Of a stretch of DNA of 64,000 nt, positions 33,951 to 43,112 are shown piece by piece. Below the pieces are notes generated by a model. That model ran no database searches, was not told the DNA's origin, and was given only the letters and a program-made list of their open reading frames with translations. The translations under genes and the position numbers were made by a program. Source of the stretch: Pedobacter gandavensis (GTDB taxonomy: Bacteria; Bacteroidota; Bacteroidia; Sphingobacteriales; Sphingobacteriaceae); assembly GCF_014172405.1 (NCBI RefSeq), contig NZ_WNXC01000003.1:62001-126000 (forward strand), written 5' to 3'. Every line of letters starts with the position of its first letter. Position 1 is the first letter of the stretch.

Positions 33951-35414
33951 TTAATTTACAGGATCAAGATCTTTGTCCTTCTGCTTGGTGAGGTAATACA
34001 CCGGGATTCCAGCCAACATGATTAACACTCCCCAGCCACAGGTACTCATTTTGGTGATCAATAAAGAAACACAAAAAACTGTCGCAAAGATGATGTAGAG
34101 CATAGGTAGTATCGGATAACCGAAAGCGCGATATGGGCGTTCTACATTAGGCATTTTTCTCCTTAAAATAAAGATGCCTAAAATCGTCAGGATATAAAAA
34201 ATCATCACGATGATCATCACAAAATCAAGTAATGCCCCATATTTACCAGTCAGGCACAATGCTGATGCCCAAAAACATTGAATCCACAATGCCCAGGCAG
34301 GTACGCTCGCTTTATTTAGCGTGGCCGCTTTTTTAAAGAAAAGCCCATCCTTAGCCATTGTATAATAAACCCTTGCTCCCGCCATGATCAGTCCATTGTT
34401 ACAGGCAAATGTTGAAATCATGATCATCAGGGCAATAATAATGGTTCCTGCATTTCCAAAAATATGCTGGGCAGCCACTACGGCTACGCGGTCCGATTTA
34501 GCTGTGGCAATTTCATTGATGGGAATTACGGCTACATACATCAGATTGGCCAGTACATAAATCACACTTACAATAAAGGTCCCCAGAAATAAGCTGAGCC
34601 CAACATTACGTTTCGGGTTTTTGATCTCAGCAGCAATAAAAGTAACTCCATTCCAGGCATCACTGGAAAATAAAGAACCTACTAAAGAAGCTGAAATAGC
34701 GGCAAATAGTATCGAACCTCCAATAGTCATCCAGGAACCTGTTTCTACATTCAGGGACCTCAGACTCCAGGCATCCGACCAATTTGCATTCCAGACCTCT
34801 GCTTTTGCCCCAAGGGTAAAACCAAAAACAATTAAGCCGAAAAGTGATAATATTTTAATGATCGTTAGAAAGGTTTGCAGCGTCTTGCTGTCTTTTACCC
34901 CGCGACTATTGAGATACGTTAAGAAAACAATGGTCACAATGGAGACCAGCTGTGCGGCGTTCAATGCGAAATACTCTGGTGTCCCATTGGCAGCTGTTCC
35001 AGTCTGCAATTGCCAAAGAATATTAGTATCACTTAAAGGTTCATACAAATACGCGGAAAATTTGGAAAAAGCCACGCCTACTGCGGCAATAGTTCCAGTC
35101 TGTATGACGGCAAAAAAGCTCCAGCCATATAGAAAAGCAATTAGTTTATTGTAAGCTTCTTTCAAGTACACATATTGTCCACCTGCTTTAGGAAACATCG
35201 CACTCAATTCTCCATAACTCACCGCAGCGATGACAGTGACCAGTCCAGTCAGCACCCAAATCACGATGAGCCAGCCCGCAGATCCTACTTGTCTGGCAAT
35301 ATCAGCACTTACAATAAAAATACCAGAGCCGATCATTGATCCTACGACCAGCATGGTACCATCTAATAATCCAAGTTCTCTTTTGAAAGAGCCATCTTGA
35401 CTTTCTTTTTCCAT
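33951..35414 (-). CDS. APC-family amino acid permease
   Basis: A 487-residue transporter of the amino acid/polyamine/organocation family with 12 predicted membrane helices. The first unwound helix shows the substrate motif GSMIGSGIFIVSADIA, and helix 6 contains SLFSSDAWNGVTFIAAEIKNPKRN with the usual acidic loop. LYISILGIFILRRKMP-type end and PYRAFGYPILP near the C-terminus are family features, like LAT-type or YfnA-like exchangers. The substrate is not determined. It precedes the XRE-cupin regulator gene on the same strand and probably shares its transcript. Confidence 0.9.
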   Translation of the reverse strand: MEKESQDGSFKRELGLLDGTMLVVGSMIGSGIFIVSADIARQVGSAGWLIVIWVLTGLVTVIAAVSYGELSAMFPKAGGQYVYLKEAYNKLIAFLYGWSFFAVIQTGTIAAVGVAFSKFSAYLYEPLSDTNILWQLQTGTAANGTPEYFALNAAQLVSIVTIVFLTYLNSRGVKDSKTLQTFLTIIKILSLFGLIVFGFTLGAKAEVWNANWSDAWSLRSLNVETGSWMTIGGSILFAAISASLVGSLFSSDAWNGVTFIAAEIKNPKRNVGLSLFLGTFIVSVIYVLANLMYVAVIPINEIATAKSDRVAVVAAQHIFGNAGTIIIALMIMISTFACNNGLIMAGARVYYTMAKDGLFFKKAATLNKASVPAWALWIQCFWASALCLTGKYGALLDFVMIIVMIFYILTILGIFILRRKMPNVERPYRAFGYPILPMLYIIFATVFCVSLLITKMSTCGWGVLIMLAGIPVYYLTKQKDKDLDPVN

Positions 35415-35782
35415 TTTTTTATTTTAGGTTAAAATGAAGCATCCATTTATGCTGAACATCTGATGAAGATCTTCTAAAAACATCAAGGAATTTAAAGGCA
35501 TACAATTAATTGTGGTTCAATTTGATGCTTTCATTTTGTTTGGTTAGTTTGTGCTAATATATTTAAAAAAATCAAAAACCGGTTACCTCCAAAGGCATTA
35601 GAACCATTAAATTATTTTTTATAAAAAAAACCTTAACAATCAGTTTATTAAAAATTTGCTTTTTAAAGGAACACTGTTAAATTTACGTAGCTCTATCTGA
35701 TCTGTGAACACGCGGCTCCCCCAAAAAGGAGCAAATCTATACCCAGTAAATCAACAAATAACCAAATAACCTTAAACTAAGT
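35415..35782. other. 368-bp intergenic region between divergent APC permease and hppA
   Basis: Very AT-rich. The left part shows no match to the -7 consensus for the permease. The right part holds the hppA promoter (35655-35685) and a small leader hairpin GCTCC/GGAGC (35715-35719 with 35728-35732). No conserved riboswitch was recognised. Confidence 0.5.
35655..35685 (+). promoter_or_regulatory. Putative hppA promoter
   Basis: TTTG (35655-35658), exactly 19 nt, then TAAATTTA (35678-35685), a 7/8 match to TAnnTTTG. This gives a leader of about 90 nt that includes a short hairpin. Confidence 0.5.
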
Positions 35783-38083
35783 ATGGAGTTCTTACAAAAA
35801 AATCTAATTTACTTTATCCCCTTGCTGGGTTTAATTGGCATTCTCGTAATGGCCATAAAAAGTGCCTGGGTGAACAAACAAGATGCTGGTGATGCGAAAA
35901 TGCAAGAGCTTGCAGGCTATATAGCCGATGGAGCCATGGCCTTTTTGAAAGCGGAATGGAAAGTGCTCAGCATTTTCGTGGCATTTACTGCAGCTTTACT
36001 GGCCTATTCCGGGAACATTCACGAGATCAATGGTGTTGTCCTACATTCCAGCTGGATCATCGCTGTTGCCTTCATCATTGGCGCTGTCTTTTCTGCTACC
36101 GCAGGATATATTGGGATGAAAGCTGCAACTAAAGCCAATGTAAGAACCACACAGGCTGCAAGAACCAGCTTAGCAAAAGCTTTAAAGGTTTCTTTTACCG
36201 GTGGAACAGTCATGGGATTAGGAGTTGCCGGATTGGCGATATTAGGTTTAGGAGGTTTATTCATTGTTTTCTTGCAAGTTTTCCATGTGGTTAGTGCCAA
36301 CAGCACTGAGATGAAAACAGCGATTGAAGTACTGACTGGCTTCTCCTTAGGGGCAGAGTCTATCGCTTTATTTGCCCGTGTAGGTGGTGGTATTTACACC
36401 AAAGCGGCCGATGTGGGTGCTGATTTAGTAGGCAAAGTAGAAGCGGGAATTCCCGAAGATGATGTTCGAAATCCAGCCACCATTGCCGATAACGTTGGCG
36501 ATAATGTGGGTGATGTAGCCGGCATGGGTGCCGATTTATTCGGTTCCTATGTAGCAACCATTCTTGCCACCATGGTATTGGGACAAGAAATTGTAGTAGA
36601 AAAACTAAATGGCGTTGCGGTAGACCAGCTGAATGGATTTTCACCGGTATTGTTACCCATGGTAATTTGTGGCCTTGGGATTCTATTCTCTATTGTAGGC
36701 ACCTGGTTTGTGCGCATTAAAGGCGAAGATTCCAATGTACAAACAGCCTTAAATCTTGGCAACTGGAGTTCCATTATCCTCACTGCTATTGCCTGTTACT
36801 TTATCGTCATGTTCATGCTGCCCCCGCATTTACACCTTCGGGGGGTAAGTTTTAGTAAACTGGATGTTTATTATGCAATTTTAGTCGGTCTTGTAGTTGG
36901 TACACTGATGAGTATCATCACAGAATACTATACCGCAATGGGAAAAGGTCCCGTAAAATCAATTATTCAGCAGTCCGGAACAGGACATGCCACCAATATT
37001 ATTGCCGGATTATCTGTAGGTATGAAATCCACCGTTGCCCCTATTCTGGTACTCGCAGGCGGAATTATCTTCTCTTATGCATTTGCCGGTTTATATGGCG
37101 TAGCGATTGCTGCTGCTGGTATGATGGCCACTACTGCCATGCAACTTGCCATTGATGCCTTCGGTCCGATTGCAGACAATGCTGGTGGTATCGCAGAGAT
37201 GAGTCAGCTTCCTCCAAAGGTTCGTGAGCGTACAGACAACCTGGATGCCGTAGGAAACACCACCGCCGCAACGGGTAAGGGATTTGCCATTGCTTCAGCT
37301 GCGCTAACCTCACTGGCTTTGTTTGCTGCTTTTGTGGGTGTTGCCGGGATTGATGCCATTGACATTTACAAAGCACCGGTACTGGCCGCCTTATTTGTTG
37401 GAGCCATGATTCCATTTATCTTTTCTGCCTTGTGTATTGCTGCTGTAGGAAAAGCGGCTATGGAAATGGTTCAGGAAGTTCGCCGTCAGTTCCGCGAAAT
37501 TCCGGGAATTATGGAATACAAAGCCAAGCCTGAGTATGAAAAATGCGTCGCCATTTCAACCAAGGCTTCCATCCGGGAAATGATGTTACCCGGAGCGATT
37601 GCATTATTGGTACCTATCCTTGTTGGATTCGGATTTAAAGATGTGTTTCCTTCTGTAAGTTCTGCAGAGATGTTGGGCGGTTTACTGGCTGGAGTTACCG
37701 TATCAGGTGTACTCATGGGGATTTTCCAAAGCAATGCCGGTGGTGCCTGGGACAATGCCAAGAAGTCTTTTGAAAAAGGAGTAGAAATCAATGGGGAGAT
37801 GTTTTATAAAAAATCTGAACCACATAAAGCTTCTGTTACTGGTGATACCGTAGGTGATCCATTCAAAGATACCTCAGGCCCTTCTATGAATATTTTAATC
37901 AAATTAATGTCTATCGTCTCCCTCGTAATTGCTCCTTACATTGCCGTAGGCGTAGGAGCAGAGGTTAAATCCAGTCATGAAGTCATTAAAGAAATTCGGG
38001 TGATGAAAACAATAGATGCGAATGGCTTAGAGCGAATTGACACGCTAAAGAACCTGGTAGACACGATCACTGTCAAACCATAA
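35783..38083 (+). CDS. hppA: Membrane-bound ion-translocating inorganic pyrophosphatase, K+-dependent type
   Basis: A 766-residue inner-membrane pump with about 16 helices that couples pyrophosphate hydrolysis to H+ or Na+ export. The substrate site is intact: [22 protein letters not shown] (about 201-222), [19 protein letters not shown] (226-244) and the later DNAGGIAEM and [24 protein letters not shown] (about 490) has Ala where K+-independent enzymes have Lys, so K+ dependence is expected. The semi-conserved gate glutamate usual in helix 6 (ADLFESY) is Gly254 here (ADLFGSY), while Glu192 appears in helix 5 (LGAESIALF). This shift is known for Flavobacterium-type H+-pumping enzymes, so H+ transport is inferred. 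Flanked by its own promoter and a strong terminator. Confidence 0.95.
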   Translation: MEFLQKNLIYFIPLLGLIGILVMAIKSAWVNKQDAGDAKMQELAGYIADGAMAFLKAEWKVLSIFVAFTAALLAYSGNIHEINGVVLHSSWIIAVAFIIGAVFSATAGYIGMKAATKANVRTTQAARTSLAKALKVSFTGGTVMGLGVAGLAILGLGGLFIVFLQVFHVVSANSTEMKTAIEVLTGFSLGAESIALFARVGGGIYTKAADVGADLVGKVEAGIPEDDVRNPATIADNVGDNVGDVAGMGADLFGSYVATILATMVLGQEIVVEKLNGVAVDQLNGFSPVLLPMVICGLGILFSIVGTWFVRIKGEDSNVQTALNLGNWSSIILTAIACYFIVMFMLPPHLHLRGVSFSKLDVYYAILVGLVVGTLMSIITEYYTAMGKGPVKSIIQQSGTGHATNIIAGLSVGMKSTVAPILVLAGGIIFSYAFAGLYGVAIAAAGMMATTAMQLAIDAFGPIADNAGGIAEMSQLPPKVRERTDNLDAVGNTTAATGKGFAIASAALTSLALFAAFVGVAGIDAIDIYKAPVLAALFVGAMIPFIFSALCIAAVGKAAMEMVQEVRRQFREIPGIMEYKAKPEYEKCVAISTKASIREMMLPGAIALLVPILVGFGFKDVFPSVSSAEMLGGLLAGVTVSGVLMGIFQSNAGGAWDNAKKSFEKGVEINGEMFYKKSEPHKASVTGDTVGDPFKDTSGPSMNILIKLMSIVSLVIAPYIAVGVGAEVKSSHEVIKEIRVMKTIDANGLERIDTLKNLVDTITVKP

Positions 38084-38099
38084 TATTACAATTGTTACT

Positions 38100-38139
38100 A
38101 ATAAAAGGGATTTTGAATAAAAATCCCTTTTATTTTTAA
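38100..38139 (+). terminator. Rho-independent terminator of hppA
   Basis: A 15-bp perfect stem (38100-38114 with 38120-38134), 5-nt loop, followed by TTT. It lies 17 nt after the hppA stop codon. Confidence 0.85.
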
Positions 38140-38150
38140 ACATCTTTATT

Positions 38151-38158
38151 TAGGTTTG
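38151..38158 (+). promoter_or_regulatory. -7 element upstream of the second APC permease
   Basis: TAGGTTTG is a full match to TAnnTTTG, 57 bp before the ATG. The -33 position falls in the hppA terminator and lacks TTG. Confidence 0.35.
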
Positions 38159-38214
38159 ACAATCTGATTACAAACCAAAAAGACTATAGACAACCTTTTA
38201 CTAAACTTTAAACT

Positions 38215-39915
38215 ATGAATTTTAGAAAGTCAATCGACTTACTTACAAAAGAAGCTTCCGAAAGCGGAGAAGGGGCACTGAAAAGAACCCTAGGCCCCGT
38301 AAATCTGGTTGCTTTGGGTATTGGGGCCATTATCGGTGCTGGATTATTTTCCATTACAGGTTCAGCAGCAGCCAATAATGCCGGCCCGGCCATCACCATT
38401 TCCTTTGTTATTGCAGCAATAGGATGCGGATTTGCAGGCTTATGTTATGCAGAATTTGCTTCTATGATCCCTGTTGCGGGAAGTGCATACACCTATTCCT
38501 ATGCCACTATGGGCGAATTAGTTGCCTGGATTATTGGTTGGGATTTGGTATTAGAGTATGCAGTTGGTGCCGCTACCGTTTCTATTAGCTGGAGCCGATA
38601 CCTGGTCAAGTTTCTCGAATACTACGACCTTCACCTACCCGCACAGGTAGTGATGTCACCATTTGATACCGCTACTCTTGCCGATGGAACGATCGTTAAC
38701 GGTATGTTTAACTTACCTGCCGTGTTCATCATTGTATTGATGTCCTTGGTATTGATCAGAGGTACTAAAGAATCAGCCATCATCAATGGTGTGATTGTAG
38801 CCGTTAAAGTGGTGATCGTATTCATCTTTATCTTCTTAGGATGGAAATACATCAATGCAGACAATTACTCTCCATATTTTATCCCTGCGGATAAGCCAGG
38901 TCATGCCAGTTTCTTTGAAAACGGATGGGGTGGTGTCATCAGAGCAGCGGGTATTGTATTCTTCGCTTATATTGGTTTTGATGCGGTATCTACTGCAGCA
39001 CAAGAGGCTAAAAACCCGAAGAAAGATATGCCAATCGGTATCTTGGTTTCTTTATTTATCTGTACGATTCTTTATATCTTATTTGCGCATGTAATGACAG
39101 GTGTAGCCAACTACGACTTATTCAAAGGTCAGGATGGTATTGCTCCGGTTGCTGTTGCAATTGACAATATGGGTGTTAAAAATGCGGCAGGAATTGTAAC
39201 TCCAGCTTACCCATGGTTAAACAAAGCGATTATTCTGGCGATTCTAGGTGGTTATTCTTCGGTAATCCTGGTGATGTTATTGGGACAATCAAGAGTATTC
39301 TTCTCGATGAGTAAGGATGGTTTATTACCAGCTGTATTCTCTAAAGTTCACCCTAAATTCAGCACACCTGCAAAGAGCAACATCTTGTTCATGGTGTTTG
39401 TGAGTTTATTTGCCGCTTTTGTTCCGGCAAGAGTAGTAGGTGAAATGACAAGTATCGGTACCTTATTTGCCTTTATCCTGGTATGTATCGGTATCATTAT
39501 CTTGAGAAAACGCATGCCTGATCTTCCAAGAGCATTTAAAGTACCAATGGTACCGCTAATCCCGATCTTAGGTGTAGTCGTATGTCTGGGAATGATGGTT
39601 TTCCTTCCATTAGATACCTGGGTTCGTTTATTGGTGTGGATGATTATCGGCGTAAACGTGTATTTATTCTACGGAATCAAAAACAGTTTATTGTCTGACA
39701 ATAACCCGGTAACACTTGCCAGAAGTAATAAAGTAGTTTCTTACATTGGTTTAGCCTTAGCGGTATTGTTGATTATTGTGGCGATTGTTCACCACCATAC
39801 CACCAATGGAACTGACACAGGATTATATTATTTCTCTCTGATATTTGCGATAGTACATGTATTCATCTACCTGTACCGAGCTGCTACCTCTAAAAACGTG
39901 AAAGCTAAACTATAA
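38215..39915 (+). CDS. APC-family amino acid permease, cationic amino acid transporter-like
   Basis: A 566-residue transporter with about 13-14 helices. Helix 1 motif: GIGAIIGAGLFSITGSAA. Helix 6 region: GIVFFAYIGFDAVSTAAQEAKNPKKDMPIGI, characteristic of the CAT/YfnA-type subgroup. VILVMLLGQSRVFFSMSKDGLLP and AFKVPMVPLIPILGVVVCLGMM are also typical. CAT-type members carry basic or broad neutral amino acids; specificity is not readable here. It is monocistronic: a -7 box lies 57 bp upstream, and a long hairpin terminator follows 37 bp after the stop codon. It is not closely similar to the APC permease at 33951. Confidence 0.9.
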   Translation: MNFRKSIDLLTKEASESGEGALKRTLGPVNLVALGIGAIIGAGLFSITGSAAANNAGPAITISFVIAAIGCGFAGLCYAEFASMIPVAGSAYTYSYATMGELVAWIIGWDLVLEYAVGAATVSISWSRYLVKFLEYYDLHLPAQVVMSPFDTATLADGTIVNGMFNLPAVFIIVLMSLVLIRGTKESAIINGVIVAVKVVIVFIFIFLGWKYINADNYSPYFIPADKPGHASFFENGWGGVIRAAGIVFFAYIGFDAVSTAAQEAKNPKKDMPIGILVSLFICTILYILFAHVMTGVANYDLFKGQDGIAPVAVAIDNMGVKNAAGIVTPAYPWLNKAIILAILGGYSSVILVMLLGQSRVFFSMSKDGLLPAVFSKVHPKFSTPAKSNILFMVFVSLFAAFVPARVVGEMTSIGTLFAFILVCIGIIILRKRMPDLPRAFKVPMVPLIPILGVVVCLGMMVFLPLDTWVRLLVWMIIGVNVYLFYGIKNSLLSDNNPVTLARSNKVVSYIGLALAVLLIIVAIVHHHTTNGTDTGLYYFSLIFAIVHVFIYLYRAATSKNVKAKL

Positions 39916-39951
39916 GCCTCCAATTACTAACGGAGTAGGCTTTTAAAGCTA

Positions 39952-39995
39952 AAAGGCCTGAGTTCATCTGATGAAACTCAGGCCTTTTTGTTTTA
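39952..39995 (+). terminator. Strong terminator after the second APC permease
   Basis: A stem of about 17 bp with one bulge (AAAGGCCTGAGTT... with AACTCAGGCCTTT, 39952-39987) followed by TTTTTGTTTT. A weaker hairpin (AAGCCT/AGGCTT, about 39914-39943) precedes it. Confidence 0.85.
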
Positions 39996-40026
39996 ACACA
40001 GGTCACCTTCTTATGACAAAATAATT

Positions 40027-40034
40027 TACCTTTG
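40027..40034 (+). promoter_or_regulatory. -7 promoter element of marC
   Basis: TACCTTTG, a full match to TAnnTTTG, 19 bp before the ATG at 40053; the predicted leader is only about 12-14 nt. It overlaps the TTG that would extend the frame upstream, supporting the ATG start. Confidence 0.45.
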
Positions 40035-40052
40035 CAGCATAAAACAGCTGCT

Positions 40053-40619
40053 ATGGAATTTAATTTCAGTCAAATCCTCTCTTGTTCAATGATCATGTTC
40101 GCGATTATTGATATCCTGGGTGCCATCCCAATCGTGATAGAACTTAGAAAGAAAGCCGGTCATATTCAATCTGAAAAAGCAACTATTGTAGCTACAGCAT
40201 TGATGATTATCTTTCTTTTTGCGGGAGAAACCTTATTAAAAGTAATCGGCCTGGATGTAGAATCTTTTGCGATTGCCGGTTCCTTTGTCATCTTCGTGAT
40301 TGCAATGGAAATGGTCCTTGGATTGACCATTTTCAAGGAAGATGTTCCTGAAACCGTGTCTATTGTTCCATTAGCCTTCCCATTAATTGCAGGAGCAGGA
40401 ACCATGACTACCCTTTTATCCTTAAAGACAGAGTATGCCACGCAGAACATCATTGCGGGTATCCTGATCAATATGGTGTTTGTCTATTTTGTATTAAAAA
40501 ACACCAATCGTTTAGAACGCTTACTTGGTAAGGCTGGTTTGAATGTATTGAGAAAAGCATTTGGGGTGATCCTCCTGGCTATCGCCATTAAACTATTCAG
40601 AAACAATACAGGCTTGTAA
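40053..40619 (+). CDS. MarC-family integral membrane protein
   Basis: A 188-residue membrane protein with six hydrophobic helices. The family signature is visible: SMIMFAIIDILGAIPIVIEL in helix 1 and VPLAFPLIAGAGTMTTLLSL in the second half. Family members (MarC, YchE, YhgN) have no proven transport function; they were once linked to antibiotic resistance, which was later withdrawn. The start ATG 40053 is preferred to TTG 40032. It ends before a hairpin shared with the convergent methyltransferase gene. No functional partner is visible. Confidence 0.88.
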   Translation: MEFNFSQILSCSMIMFAIIDILGAIPIVIELRKKAGHIQSEKATIVATALMIIFLFAGETLLKVIGLDVESFAIAGSFVIFVIAMEMVLGLTIFKEDVPETVSIVPLAFPLIAGAGTMTTLLSLKTEYATQNIIAGILINMVFVYFVLKNTNRLERLLGKAGLNVLRKAFGVILLAIAIKLFRNNTGL

Positions 40620-40643
40620 TCGCACAAATTCTCACTTCATAAA

Positions 40644-40680
40644 AATGCCCCGAAGATCAAACTCCGGGGCATTCTATTTT
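40644..40680. terminator. Bidirectional terminator between marC and the rRNA methyltransferase gene
   Basis: A 9-bp perfect stem (AATGCCCCG 40644-40652 with CGGGGCATT 40665-40673), 12-nt loop, then CTATTTTT on the plus strand; the left side supplies TTTTTAT on the minus strand. Confidence 0.8.
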
Positions 40681-40713
40681 TAGACGAATCTCTTTATAGC
40701 TGCTGTTTTTGTG

Positions 40714-41886
40714 TTAGGCAGGTTCCGTTTTAATCAGACGGGCTACAAACATCGTATCTGCAGCATCCTTATAACCTTTAATTACTTCCATTTTCTCCAG
40801 CTTTAAGGGAAAGTTTTCTTCCAGATATCGCACTGCCTCTTCATTTTCCTGTTTAAACACAGAACAGGTAATGTAAATCAGTGGTTTTCCTGGTTTCAGA
40901 TATTTAACCACATTGCTGGCAATTCCGCGCTGCAAGCGGCTGTACATAGTGATTTTATGTTCATCAAAGTAGTACAACATTTCTGGTGTACGTCCCCAGG
41001 TACCCGATCCGGAACAAGGTGCATCCAGTATAATACCGTCAAATTCATAATCATGTAAGTCCTGATCGTTATTCTGCAACAGATCTAATACTTTCTTTTG
41101 ATACTTCTTGATCCCCGCTTCATGAAAACGATCATCCAGGTTGTTTAAGCTTGTTTCTCTAACATCACTCACTACGAGCTGCACGGTAGGCTCAAGGTCG
41201 TGTAGCAGCAAGGATTTCCCCCCTGAGGCAGCACAACAATCCCACCATCGGTCGTATGCTTTTGGCTCAAAGTATAAACCTGTCTTTTGAGAGGACAGAT
41301 CTTGTACCTGATAAAACTTTTGGTTGGGGAATACATTTTCCAGTTTAGTTCCGTTTGGGAGCATCAGTGTCGTTTCACTGAGTTCTTTCACTGGTACTTC
41401 ATGTGCTTTTAAATCGGCCAGCAAAGACTTCAAATGTCCTTTAGTTACCCTAAGAAATAAGTCTGGTTGAATGAAGAAAGACTCACAGAAATCTTCCTTT
41501 TCTACTGCCGCACTTAAATTTTGATGGAAAGAAAAAACATCCGACAATTTAAAGGCAGGAAAAGCGGATTCAATTAATGCCAATTTAGCTTTCAGTGGCA
41601 ATTCGATTTGGTCGGCCAGGTTTGGTAAATGGGTATCCACCACCAAGCTCGGAGTGGTATTGCATAAAAAATCAGCAATTGCCAAACGTAAAACCTGTTG
41701 TTCCTTCATCAGGGCCTTGCCTAGCCTGAAAAAACTATATATATAACGGCTGGACCATCTTCTATCCGAAGAGCCCATCTTTTTATTCTGTTTGAAATAG
41801 AGGTGTAAAAACCGATGTAGAGGCAACAGCCCGTCGTAGCTTTTAAAAATCTGCTCAAATGCCCGGATTTGGTGTTCTATTCTCAT
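40714..41886 (-). CDS. RsmB/NOP2-family cytosine-C5 RNA methyltransferase
   Basis: A 390-residue SAM-dependent methyltransferase of the NOL1/NOP2/Sun family, expected to make 5-methylcytosine in rRNA. The catalytic Cys of motif VI is in YITCSVFKQENEE, and motif IV has DAPCSGSGTWGRTPE with the second Cys. Motif I reads DCCAASGGKSLLL, where Pro is usual in place of Ser. An N-terminal helical part of about 150 residues (NusB-like position) precedes the fold. The site modified is unknown. Its start overlaps the stop of the upstream lipoprotein gene by 4 nt (ATGA), implying translational coupling. Confidence 0.9.
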   Translation of the reverse strand: MRIEHQIRAFEQIFKSYDGLLPLHRFLHLYFKQNKKMGSSDRRWSSRYIYSFFRLGKALMKEQQVLRLAIADFLCNTTPSLVVDTHLPNLADQIELPLKAKLALIESAFPAFKLSDVFSFHQNLSAAVEKEDFCESFFIQPDLFLRVTKGHLKSLLADLKAHEVPVKELSETTLMLPNGTKLENVFPNQKFYQVQDLSSQKTGLYFEPKAYDRWWDCCAASGGKSLLLHDLEPTVQLVVSDVRETSLNNLDDRFHEAGIKKYQKKVLDLLQNNDQDLHDYEFDGIILDAPCSGSGTWGRTPEMLYYFDEHKITMYSRLQRGIASNVVKYLKPGKPLIYITCSVFKQENEEAVRYLEENFPLKLEKMEVIKGYKDAADTMFVARLIKTEPA

Positions 41887-43112
41887 TCTACAATATTTAT
41901 AGCAAAATTCTTATAGCGTAAAAGCATTAAACTGGTATTGATATACCCCAGTTTCTCATCGTGATAAAAATCAAAGGCATTGTGTAGTCCTTCGTATTTC
42001 TCTTTGGTCAGGTATTTTAAATAATTAGCCCCGTGTTCTGCAAATAGTTTACCGAAGTAGAAACCAATATCGAAGCCTTTAAAAGAATACTCGGAAGGCT
42101 CAAATTTGAACGCTGCTCTATATTTCCTAATAAATTCTACGACTTCCGGACTACGGTAATTTACATGATAAGAAGAAGTAATACTGGTATTTAAAGCCTG
42201 TAATTTATCGACATTATAATTCTGTTTAATCCAATCCGGATGTCCAAATAGATTCAGATCATAACCTTTATTTTTAATCTTGACCAACTTATCTAAAGTT
42301 GGTATGACAAACTTACGATCGGAAGAAGTCACAATGACTACGTAGGTCTTACCCTTTTGCATTTTCGTTTCCATACTAAATACGGAAGGATATTCTTGCA
42401 GTAAAAATGCTTTCTTATTGGCTTTAAAATACTGGCGTAAAGGTAATGCGACAACCTCATCACTCGCCGATTTTGGATTGATCAACACGACTATCGTATT
42501 TTCAGGCGCATAGGTTTTGGCCACGTAGTTGACAATTTTAGCTGCATGGAGGTCGATGTTATTGACTACCGAAATCAGGTTAGGATTGTTAAACTCAGAA
42601 GGATGTGTAGCTGCTAAAGGCGATATTACAGGAATATTTCTGGCAATAGCATAAGGCGTAATTTGTTTAATGCCTTGTGGAAATACCGGCCCTACCAACA
42701 GGTTACTATAGGTTAGTGTGCCTCTGTTGACCAATGCATCGATCTGCGCATTGGAATCACGGGTATCGTAAACATTTACTTTGAAATTTAAGCCTAAGCT
42801 TGCTGCCGAATCTATTCCCAGTTTAAAACCCTGGTAAAAGTCTATGGCCATTGCTGCTTTATCGACTTCAGCTTTGCTGGCTGTCTTTAGGTTAATTTCA
42901 TTTAGGCGGAAAGGGATCAGCAAAGAAATATTAGCCTGTGTAAACCGCGCTGCAGGCTTTTCAACTTCTTTCTCTTTACCCTGGCCATCGGGAGTTTTAT
43001 TTGTAGACTTTCTTATTTTCGGCGAACATGCCGAAAATAAGAAAGCAATACAAAGGATCAGCCAATACTTATTCCCACTCAATTGTAGCGGGTGGTTTTG
43101 AACTGATATCAT
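41883..43112 (-). CDS. PBP1-like periplasmic-binding-fold lipoprotein
   Basis: A 409-residue exported protein. A hydrophobic signal ends in FLFSACSPK (Cys about 29), a good lipobox. After a charged linker comes a type 1 periplasmic-binding fold (about 60-400; [69 protein letters not shown]), as in LpoA and leucine-binding proteins. In relatives this fold often follows LysM repeats; none is seen here. Its ligand is unknown, and a role in envelope sensing or peptidoglycan synthesis is only suggested. The ATG at 43112 lies 44 nt inside the 3' end of guaA. An in-frame TTG at about 43082 is a less likely start and would still overlap guaA. Confidence 0.78.
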   Translation of the reverse strand: MISVQNHPLQLSGNKYWLILCIAFLFSACSPKIRKSTNKTPDGQGKEKEVEKPAARFTQANISLLIPFRLNEINLKTASKAEVDKAAMAIDFYQGFKLGIDSAASLGLNFKVNVYDTRDSNAQIDALVNRGTLTYSNLLVGPVFPQGIKQITPYAIARNIPVISPLAATHPSEFNNPNLISVVNNIDLHAAKIVNYVAKTYAPENTIVVLINPKSASDEVVALPLRQYFKANKKAFLLQEYPSVFSMETKMQKGKTYVVIVTSSDRKFVIPTLDKLVKIKNKGYDLNLFGHPDWIKQNYNVDKLQALNTSITSSYHVNYRSPEVVEFIRKYRAAFKFEPSEYSFKGFDIGFYFGKLFAEHGANYLKYLTKEKYEGLHNAFDFYHDEKLGYINTSLMLLRYKNFAINIVE

